From positions 1 through 35,234 of the IMG/VR virus record IMGVR_UViG_3300042691_011352: a stretch of 35,234 bases of DNA. One strand, written 5' to 3'. Below are positions 22,826-27,799 of this stretch, one piece after another. The first letter of the stretch is position 1. Each line of letters opens with the position of its first letter. Position numbers and translations under genes: made by a program. The stretch is from a virus. The notes beneath the pieces were generated by a model. That model saw only the letters and a list, made by a program, of their open reading frames with translations. It did no database searches and was not told where the DNA came from.

Positions 22826-22897
22826 ATGTGGACAAAACCAACAGCAACTGAAATGCGTTTCGGTTTCGAAGTAACCATGTACGTAATGAACAAGTAA
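22826..22897 (+). CDS. pqqA: PqqA-like PQQ precursor peptide
   Basis: A 23-residue ORF with strong RBS AAGGAG (22813-22818, 7-nt spacing) and its own terminator. The peptide starts MWTKPTATEMRFGF and continues EVTMYVMNK. It matches the bacterial PqqA pattern (M-W-x-K-P, R-x-G-x-E-V-T-M-Y), including Glu15 and Tyr19, the pair that PqqE cross-links and from which pyrroloquinoline quinone is made. It has the same length as common PqqA peptides. No other pqq gene is in the window, so it would depend on host PqqB-E. Supplying substrate to host PQQ synthesis is inference; a decoy or inhibitor of PqqD/PqqE is also possible. Assignment from the peptide pattern is strong. Confidence 0.85.
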   Translation: MWTKPTATEMRFGFEVTMYVMNK

Positions 22898-22915
22898 TTG
22901 TTCACCGTATAAATG

Positions 22916-22941
22916 AAAAGGGGAGCTTAGCTCCCTTTTTT
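22916..22941 (+). terminator. Terminator after the pqqA-like gene
   Basis: GGGAGC/GCTCCC with a TTA loop, extended by A-T/G-T pairs, then six T. It lies 18 bases after the pqqA stop. Confidence 0.88.
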
Positions 22942-22958
22942 GTTTTAGTTTAAAAAAT

Positions 22959-22966
22959 ACTAAATA
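22959..22966 (+). promoter_or_regulatory. Late-promoter-like box ACTAAATA before the 48-aa gene
   Basis: TAAATAG core, like the boxes at 6098 and 23144, with two mismatches to TATAAATA. It follows the pqqA terminator; a start near 22973 would give a leader of about 29 nt with AAGGAGA. Confidence 0.45.
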
Positions 22967-23001
22967 GAATACAAACCCATTAATCCCAAAAGGAGATAAT
23001 C

Positions 23002-23148
23002 ATGGTTGATCAAAAAGAGTCACAAACTCTACAAGACAAACCTGAGACTATTAAAGAAATACCACAGCCACAAACTAATACTGTATGCAAACCAGAAGAT
23101 ATAGATTGTAATAAAAGATGGATTGATGCATTTAGTGACTGTGTATAA
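23002..23148 (+). CDS. 48-aa acidic peptide with three cysteines
   Basis: Short ORF with RBS AAGGAGA (22990-22996) before ATG 23002. The N-terminal 28 residues are polar and Gln/Pro/Thr-rich (a leader-like, disordered part); the C-terminal 20 hold Cys29, Cys36 and Cys47 and end in RWIDAFSDCV. No membrane segment. It lies between the pqqA terminator and the hsp20 leader; the last codons contain the late promoter of hsp20. Not recognised. The leader/Cys-core layout resembles many small peptides, but no modification enzyme lies nearby. Confidence 0.7.
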   Translation: MVDQKESQTLQDKPETIKEIPQPQTNTVCKPEDIDCNKRWIDAFSDCV

Positions 23149-23151
23149 ATA
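23144..23151 (+). promoter_or_regulatory. Exact late promoter TATAAATA for hsp20
   Basis: Perfect match overlapping the stop of the 48-aa gene. Start near 23158 places a pseudoknot at the 5' end of a leader of about 111 nt. Confidence 0.75.
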
Positions 23152-23171
23152 GTTTATCCTTTGGAATAAAA

Positions 23172-23232
23172 ACGTGGCTAGTCGGTACCACGTAAAAAGC
23201 CGACCACTTAATTGCTATGCCTTTGGGGTAGC
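23172..23232 (+). ncRNA. H-type pseudoknot plus hairpin in the hsp20 leader
   Basis: Stem 1 ACGTGG (23172-23177) pairs with CCACGT (23188-23193). Its loop holds GTCGG (23181-23185), which pairs with CCGAC (23200-23204). Loops are CTA, TA and A-rich AAAAAG, ideal for an H-type pseudoknot. A hairpin GCTATGCC-TTT-GGGGTAGC (23214-23232, imperfect) follows, then 36 unpaired-looking bases with the RBS and ATG. It is a cis-acting leader candidate; the layout recalls the T4 gene 32 leader pseudoknot and tmRNA PK1, but no tmRNA body is present. Confidence 0.55.
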
Positions 23233-23268
23233 AAATTTTTAATAAACTCGCTTAATAGGAGAAATGAT

Positions 23269-23781
23269 ATGACAAAACTAAGTCCATTCACATTCAACGA
23301 TCTTAAAGATCTAGAAAAATTCTTTGTTGGTTTCGATGACCAATTTAATCGTCTAGCTAGAATGCATGACGATTTAACAAAGAATGTTCCAAATTACCCA
23401 CCATACAACATCAGAAAAGTAGAAGACAACAAGTACATTATTGAACTTGCAATCGCTGGCTTTTCTAAACAAGAAGTTGAGATTGAACTTCAAGATGATA
23501 AACTTGTTGTTAAGGGTAATGCTACTGAAGATAAAGAAACCGATTGGATTTACAAAGGTATCGCTACACGTAACTTTACTCGAACATTCGCATTGAATGA
23601 CCAAGTAGAAGTGCGTGGTGCAGAAATGCTAAATGGTATGCTAAAGATTTTCTTGGAGCGTATTATTCCTGAGCATAAGAAACCTAAGAAGATTGATATT
23701 AGTGACGAGCCAAATACAGTATCTGAGTTTGCTGCTAATAACAAATCGCTTCTGCTTGAAGAAATAGAAGATAGAATGTAG
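23269..23781 (+). CDS. hsp20: Small heat-shock protein Hsp20
   Basis: 170 aa ATP-independent chaperone. The alpha-crystallin domain spans about 41-133 (PPYNIRKVEDNKYIIELAIAGF, then VEIELQDDKLVVKGNA, IATRNFTRTFAL and MLNGMLKIFLERIIPE, each a typical strand block), with a C-terminal IDI motif (142-144) that could dock in a neighbouring subunit. T4-like cyanophages commonly carry hsp20. ATG 23269 is preceded by AGGAGA; the upstream leader is structured. Neighbour genes suggest late expression from 23144. Confidence 0.93.
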   Translation: MTKLSPFTFNDLKDLEKFFVGFDDQFNRLARMHDDLTKNVPNYPPYNIRKVEDNKYIIELAIAGFSKQEVEIELQDDKLVVKGNATEDKETDWIYKGIATRNFTRTFALNDQVEVRGAEMLNGMLKIFLERIIPEHKKPKKIDISDEPNTVSEFAANNKSLLLEEIEDRM

Positions 23782-23782
23782 T

Positions 23783-23821
23783 CATACAATAGGGAGCTTC
23801 GGCTCCCTAAATAGTTGTATG
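23783..23821 (+). promoter_or_regulatory. Very stable UUCG hairpin with outer stem at the next start codon
   Basis: TAGGGAGC-TTCG-GCTCCCTA (23790-23809) is a perfect 8-bp stem with a C(UUCG)G tetraloop. An outer 7-bp stem CATACAA (23783-23789)/TTGTATG (23815-23821) includes the ATG at 23819. There is no T-tract, so it is unlikely to be a classical terminator. It could stabilise the hsp20 3' end or hide the next start. Confidence 0.6.
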
Positions 23822-24025
23822 ATGAAAGCAAAAATAACACAAAACATGATATCCTTTGTCACAGTTAGACGTGGTGACTGGATTATGAAAGTGTCTATTT
23901 ACAAAACAAAACAAATAATGATAGTTGCACAAAATTGTTATGATACAGATAATATTTTTATTAAATATTTTACAAATCAAAATGATGCTGCAGAATTTAT
24001 TGAAAAACTTATTATAGAGGATTGA
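23819..24025 (+). CDS. Small unknown protein after hsp20
   Basis: 68 aa from the first ATG, but no RBS is visible and the start lies inside a hairpin. An internal ATG at 23885 gives a compact 46-aa product starting MKVSIYKTKQIMIV and ending in a helix (DAAEFIEKLIIED), which looks complete and may be the real protein. No motif recognised. The next gene begins 1 base after its stop. Confidence 0.5.
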   Translation: MMKAKITQNMISFVTVRRGDWIMKVSIYKTKQIMIVAQNCYDTDNIFIKYFTNQNDAAEFIEKLIIED

Positions 24026-24026
24026 T

Positions 24027-24320
24027 ATGACTATTCGTATTTTTAAGTTAGTGACTGGTGAAGAATTAATCTCCGAGTATGATGACCTTGCTGGTACATA
24101 TACTCTCAAATCTCCTGCTGTTATCGTAATGCAGAGAACTGAACAAGGTGTTGGTGTCGGATTGATGCCTTACATGCCTTACGCTTCAGGAAAAATCACA
24201 CTAAACCCCCAAGCTGTTGTAAGTCACTGCGAAGCTGATGTTAAGATGGTAAACGAGTACAACCGTCTTTTTGGATCAGGGATTCAAATCGCTTCTGCTG
24301 GTTCGGTTCCAGGGCTGTAA
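24027..24320 (+). CDS. Conserved small phage protein, paralogue of the 8620 gene
   Basis: 97 aa. IRIFKLVTGEELISEYDDLAGTYTLKSPAVIV (about 3-35) parallels the N-terminus of the 146-aa protein at 8620 (KLVSGEDVMAV..SPM). The pattern fits a small beta-barrel (Sm-like-type), with a central VGLMPYMPYA segment and a HCEADVKMVNEYNRLFGSGI C-terminal helix. RBS GAGG is upstream. Function unknown; RNA binding is only a guess from the fold resemblance. Confidence 0.72.
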   Translation: MTIRIFKLVTGEELISEYDDLAGTYTLKSPAVIVMQRTEQGVGVGLMPYMPYASGKITLNPQAVVSHCEADVKMVNEYNRLFGSGIQIASAGSVPGL

Positions 24321-24336
24321 AACACCTGTAAATAAC

Positions 24337-24357
24337 AGGGTTTAATCCCTATTTTTT
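24337..24357 (+). terminator. Possible terminator with competing hairpins
   Basis: AGGG-TTTAAT-CCCT followed by ATTTTTT. AGGG can instead pair upstream (ACCTGT...ACAGGGT, about 24324-24341) and CCCTA can pair downstream with TAGGG (24359-24363), so alternative structures are mutually exclusive. Confidence 0.4.
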
Positions 24358-24380
24358 GTAGGGGTATTTGCAAAAAGTTG

Positions 24381-24409
24381 TTGTCTTTTATTCCGAATTA
24401 CTGTATAAT
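24381..24409 (+). promoter_or_regulatory. Promoter before the 79-aa gene
   Basis: TTGTCT (24381-24386), 17-bp spacer, TATAAT (24404-24409), preceded by GCAAAAAGTTG. Start near 24416. Confidence 0.82.
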
Positions 24410-24438
24410 ATACTTATACTTGATGAGGAGATTAAATT

Positions 24439-24678
24439 ATGACTAATGTGAACAAATCCGTTATTTACAATCGTTCTACTAAAACTAAAGCAGAACTTCG
24501 CACTGAAGGAGAAATTGCACTACAGGATTTCCTTAGACGTGGTGGAGTTATCCAAGTAGATTCACGAAAAAGCAAAACCCCCAAATCTAAAATGACTGCT
24601 AAAAACTCTCGTGGATTTATGGGTGGATCTTCTGGTTTTTCTAATGGCTTTCCTCGTAAAGTGGCAGGTCTATTATGA
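24439..24678 (+). CDS. Small basic unknown protein
   Basis: 79 aa, Arg/Lys/Gly/Ser-rich. The N-terminal half contains ELRTEGEIALQDFLRRGGVIQ, a short helix-turn pattern; the C-terminal half is a flexible basic tail (SKTPKSKMTAKNSRGF..). Promoter and GAGGAGA-type RBS are upstream. Overlaps the next gene by 4 bases (ATGA). Nucleic-acid binding is plausible from charge only. Confidence 0.68.
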   Translation: MTNVNKSVIYNRSTKTKAELRTEGEIALQDFLRRGGVIQVDSRKSKTPKSKMTAKNSRGFMGGSSGFSNGFPRKVAGLL

Positions 24679-24887
24679 TTCTTGCAAAAGAAATAACTAA
24701 GTGGAAAGTTGATTTCCGTCAACCTAACCACACTTATCTAATGTCTGATAGTATGCATAAGATATATGGATATTTCAAATGGAACAATCCTAATGATTTT
24801 AAAATGTTTACAAAACCTATGAGGTTTGATAAACGATACAGGCAATTTAAAATTCTAAAACGAAACTTGTCTTCCAAGTCTATTTGA
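24675..24887 (+). CDS. Small basic unknown protein upstream of DNA ligase
   Basis: 70 aa, basic and aromatic-rich (WKVDFRQPNHTYLMSD, KIYGYFKWNNPNDFKMF). No motif recognised. Start overlaps the preceding stop (ATGA). The ligase promoter lies inside its 3' end, with the -35 at 24867. Confidence 0.6.
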   Translation: MILAKEITKWKVDFRQPNHTYLMSDSMHKIYGYFKWNNPNDFKMFTKPMRFDKRYRQFKILKRNLSSKSI

Positions 24888-24895
24888 GGTATACT
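24867..24895 (+). promoter_or_regulatory. Promoter before DNA ligase
   Basis: TTGTCT (24867-24872), 17-bp spacer, TATACT (24890-24895). The -10 ends 6 bases before the ligase ATG (24902), so a transcript from here would be leaderless. Confidence 0.7.
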
Positions 24896-24901
24896 TACAT
24901 T

Positions 24902-26206
24902 ATGAATATCCATGAATTCTTAAACGATCTGGCTGCAAATGCTTCCAGAAATTATAAGCTGGACAAGCTAAGACAAAATGTAAACAATCAACTTCTTAGA
25001 CAAGTAATCTTTCTTGCATTGGATCCGTTTACTCAATTTTACATTCGTAAGATTCCTAGTTATACAACTAACAATAATCAAACCAGCTTGCAAAATGCTC
25101 TTGGTGGACTCTATGAACTTTCTAGTAGAAATGTAACAGGTAATGCAGGTATTGAATATCTGCGCACTCTTCTATCATCTGTTAGTGCAGATGATGCTAA
25201 GGTGATTGAACGTATTATTCAAAAAGATTTAAAATGTGGTGTTTCTATTTCTACAGCTAACGATGTATGGATGGGATTGATTAGAGAATATCCATGTATG
25301 TTGTGTTCTGGTTATGAGCAGAAACTAGTGGATAAACTTGAGTACCCAGCTTATGTTCAGTTAAAAATGGATGGTATGCGTTTTAATGCGATTGTTCGTT
25401 CTGGTCAGGTAGAATTCCGTAGTCGTAATGGTAAAGAGATTCATCTACTTGGCAATTTAGAAAAAGAATTCGCTGCATTGGCAGGTGATATAGATTGTGT
25501 TTTCGATGGTGAGTTGATGGTAATGGATCCTATGGATTATCAATTTATGGATCGTCAGACAGGTAATGGTATTCTTAGTAAAGCTAACAAAGGAACTATT
25601 TCTGACAAGGAAGCATCTATGGTTCATGCTACTGTTTGGGATATAATTCCATACATTAATTTTACTGATGGAGAATATGCTAAACCTTATAACGAACGAT
25701 TCGAGAAACTTTCTAAACTTATTGAAGAACAGCCATCCAAAAACAAACGTATCTGGTTAGTAACATCAGATGTTGTTTCTTCTTTAGAAGAAGCTACAAC
25801 AATTTTCAAACAATACTTGGCTGATGGGCTTGAAGGTATTATTTTAAAAGATTACAAAGGTATTTGGGAAGACAAAAGAACTAAGTCACAAATTAAATTC
25901 AAAGGTGAATTAGAGTGTGATTTAAAAATTGTAGCAGTTGAAGACGGTACTGGTAAGTATACTGGTATGCTTGGTGCTATTGTTTGTGAGTCTTCTGATG
26001 GAATTATTAAAGTTAATGTTGGGAGTGGATTTAATGACACGCATCGTAAGACGTATAAAGAGAAAGATCTTTTGGGTAAAATTGTGGCTATCAAGTACAA
26101 TTCTCGTATTAAAAACAAATCTGGTGAACACAGTTTGTTCCTTCCCATATTTGTCGAGATCCGTGAGGACAAAGATGTGGCAGATTCTTCTAAGGAAGTG
26201 AAATGA
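24902..26206 (+). CDS. 30: ATP-dependent DNA ligase gp30
   Basis: 434 aa (T4 gp30 is 487). It seals nicks in lagging-strand DNA and in recombination. Motif I KMDGMR starts at the nucleotidyl-accepting Lys155, followed by the FRSRNGKE motif, CVFDGELMV (motif III), DGLEGIILKD (motif IV) and IKFKGELECDLKIV (motif V region). The N-terminal all-alpha DNA-binding domain is present (about 1-145). ATG 24902 has no clear Shine-Dalgarno and sits at the expected transcript start; an earlier in-frame TTG at 24884 lies in the promoter. Overlaps the next gene by 4 bases. Confidence 0.96.
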   Translation: MNIHEFLNDLAANASRNYKLDKLRQNVNNQLLRQVIFLALDPFTQFYIRKIPSYTTNNNQTSLQNALGGLYELSSRNVTGNAGIEYLRTLLSSVSADDAKVIERIIQKDLKCGVSISTANDVWMGLIREYPCMLCSGYEQKLVDKLEYPAYVQLKMDGMRFNAIVRSGQVEFRSRNGKEIHLLGNLEKEFAALAGDIDCVFDGELMVMDPMDYQFMDRQTGNGILSKANKGTISDKEASMVHATVWDIIPYINFTDGEYAKPYNERFEKLSKLIEEQPSKNKRIWLVTSDVVSSLEEATTIFKQYLADGLEGIILKDYKGIWEDKRTKSQIKFKGELECDLKIVAVEDGTGKYTGMLGAIVCESSDGIIKVNVGSGFNDTHRKTYKEKDLLGKIVAIKYNSRIKNKSGEHSLFLPIFVEIREDKDVADSSKEVK

Positions 26207-26553
26207 AAATAGTTATCAATACATGTTATGGTGGGTTCGGTTTATCGCACGAAGCAATTATGCGTTACGCTGCACTCAAGAACATCAATCTTATTGTTGA
26301 AGAAAAAGATTCTTCTTTCAGTAAGTACGAATATTATGTTGATCAGATTTCTGATGACAATTATTGGCATGACGGAAAAATTTTAGATCGTTCTAACCCT
26401 GATCTTGTTCAAGTTGTAGAAGAACTTGGTGAAGCAGCAAACGGTTGGGCAGCAGAGCTGAAAGTTGTTGATATTCCAGATGATGTCCAATGGTATATCG
26501 AAGAATATGATGGTATTGAATGGGTAGCTGAGAAACACCGAACATGGAAATAA
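26203..26553 (+). CDS. Conserved phage protein of unknown function
   Basis: 116 aa. It begins KIVINTCYGGFGLSHEAIMRY, a pattern seen in many T4-like and other phage hypothetical proteins, continues with an RSNPDLVQVVEELGEAANGWAAELKVVDIP block and ends in an acidic YIEEYDGIEWVAEKHRTW segment. Soluble, no catalytic signature known to me. Start overlaps the ligase stop (ATGA), so it is coupled to ligase. Confidence 0.75.
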   Translation: MKIVINTCYGGFGLSHEAIMRYAALKNINLIVEEKDSSFSKYEYYVDQISDDNYWHDGKILDRSNPDLVQVVEELGEAANGWAAELKVVDIPDDVQWYIEEYDGIEWVAEKHRTWK

Positions 26554-26554
26554 T

Positions 26555-26899
26555 ATGGAAGAATATACACCAGATTATTGGGTAATGGTAAAGTTTACCC
26601 ACGAGGAAAATGTAACCTTTAAGATACTTGCAAGTTGGAATAGTAGTTATCTCTCTGGATCATCTTGGAGGATGAACAGTGGTATTACTAAGATTGAAGA
26701 AGATGGACAATGTTATTTGTTCTATGGACATTCTGGAAGCGTATACCGTTGCCACAAATCAAGATATGGTATGAATGGCTATACTTCTGCAGTTTATGGT
26801 GATTACGAAGAAAAATTTAAAAAGTCAAAATCCACTATGGAAATCATTGACGAAAATATAAACTTTATGGAGATTGATTATGGCATGGGTTCTAGTTGA
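26555..26899 (+). CDS. Unknown soluble phage protein
   Basis: 114 aa, Tyr/Trp/Ser-rich with WVMVKF, FKILASWNSSYLSGSSWRMNSGITKIEE and YLFYGHSGSVYRCHKSRYG blocks, predicted beta-rich. It resembles phage hypothetical proteins of this size that accompany the 26203-type protein. No function known. Its last 20 bases overlap the next gene. Confidence 0.65.
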   Translation: MEEYTPDYWVMVKFTHEENVTFKILASWNSSYLSGSSWRMNSGITKIEEDGQCYLFYGHSGSVYRCHKSRYGMNGYTSAVYGDYEEKFKKSKSTMEIIDENINFMEIDYGMGSS

Positions 26900-27227
26900 A
26901 TGTATTTCTCAATATCGTATGCGTTATATGGTGGAAGCACCAGATGCTCATCCAGATTATGCACTTGATACTGTAACTATGGACGAAGCAAAAGAGTTTT
27001 CTCAAAAACATCTTGGTGAAGTTATTACAAGTCATCGTGTTGTTTCTGAAGAAGAAGCATTAAAATTATTTGATGAGGATAATGATTATTTGTCTTCATG
27101 GGATAAAGAATTAAAGATGAAGAATACATTCACAACAATGGTTGAACAGGGATATGAAGGAAAAGTGCTTGAACAAGATAATGTTGTCCACACTGAACAA
27201 TATTCTGATACTGATAGGAATCGTTGA
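26880..27227 (+). CDS. Unknown protein, conserved N-terminal VECISQYRMRY pattern
   Basis: 115 aa from ATG 26880, supported by GGAG (26869-26872); a TTG two codons earlier is rejected. WVLVECISQYRMRYMVEAPDAHPDYALDTVTMDEA (about 3-37) is a pattern I associate with cyanophage hypothetical proteins. The rest is acidic and helical. Overlaps the DexA-like start by 1 base. Confidence 0.65.
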   Translation: MAWVLVECISQYRMRYMVEAPDAHPDYALDTVTMDEAKEFSQKHLGEVITSHRVVSEEEALKLFDEDNDYLSSWDKELKMKNTFTTMVEQGYEGKVLEQDNVVHTEQYSDTDRNR

Positions 27228-27799
27228 TGTTTATTTTTGATGTAGAAACTTTGGGTGTTGAATCCAATGCTGTCATTTTATCGGCAGCATTAATTCAATT
27301 CGATCCAGAGAAAAGACCAACATACCAAGACTTGTTGGACTCTGCTTGTTTTGTTAAATTTAATGCAAAGGAGCAGGCGCAGATGGGTCGTAGTATTTCT
27401 AAATCTACTCTTGATTGGTGGAAGGAACAGCACGAATATACTCGCAAAGTTTCATTCGATCCATCTCGCGAAGACATGACTGCAGAGAATGCAATTAAAA
27501 CTCTGCAAAATTATATGGCAAAATTCCCGAACGCAGATAAACAAACAATGTGGGCACGAGGTTCTCTTGACCAACTTGTAATAGATTCATTGTGTGTTAA
27601 ACTTGGCTTGCAAGAAATTACAGGGTATAATATGTGGAGAGATGTGAGAACTGCAGTTGACATTTTGTATGGAACTACAAATGGATATGTAGAAGTAGAA
27701 CATCCTCTCTTCAAACGACATGAGGTGATTAAGCACCACCCTGTTCACGATTGCGCACTAGACGCAATGCAACTAATGTATGGGAAAGTTATTTCTTAA
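27227..27799 (+). CDS. dexA: DexA-like 3'-5' exonuclease
   Basis: 190 aa, RNase H-fold DEDD exonuclease resembling T4 exonuclease A. Exo I DVET at about 5-8 (FIFDVETLGV); KSTLDWWKEQ matches T4 DexA's KSTIEWWKNQ; exo II-like WARGSLDQLVIDSL (about 105-118); RDVRT (T4: RDIRT); and exo III HPVHDCALDAMQL (about 167-179, His-Asp as in DEDDh). Overlaps both neighbours by a base (TGATG, TAATG), directly ahead of DNA polymerase. Confidence 0.88.
   Translation: MFIFDVETLGVESNAVILSAALIQFDPEKRPTYQDLLDSACFVKFNAKEQAQMGRSISKSTLDWWKEQHEYTRKVSFDPSREDMTAENAIKTLQNYMAKFPNADKQTMWARGSLDQLVIDSLCVKLGLQEITGYNMWRDVRTAVDILYGTTNGYVEVEHPLFKRHEVIKHHPVHDCALDAMQLMYGKVIS

Noticed and set aside
23172-23232. tmRNA (pseudoknot resembles tmRNA PK1, followed by a short possible tag frame)
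   Set aside because: No tRNA-like domain, no GGTTCGA T-loop and no partner acceptor piece nearby; pqqA and the 48-aa ORF occupy the space where a permuted tmRNA would lie.
27751-27798. Longer gp43 starting at an ATG inside the DexA-like gene
   Set aside because: The ATG at 27799 overlaps the upstream stop as in neighbouring coupled genes and matches the family's N-terminus (MEFYTSA...).
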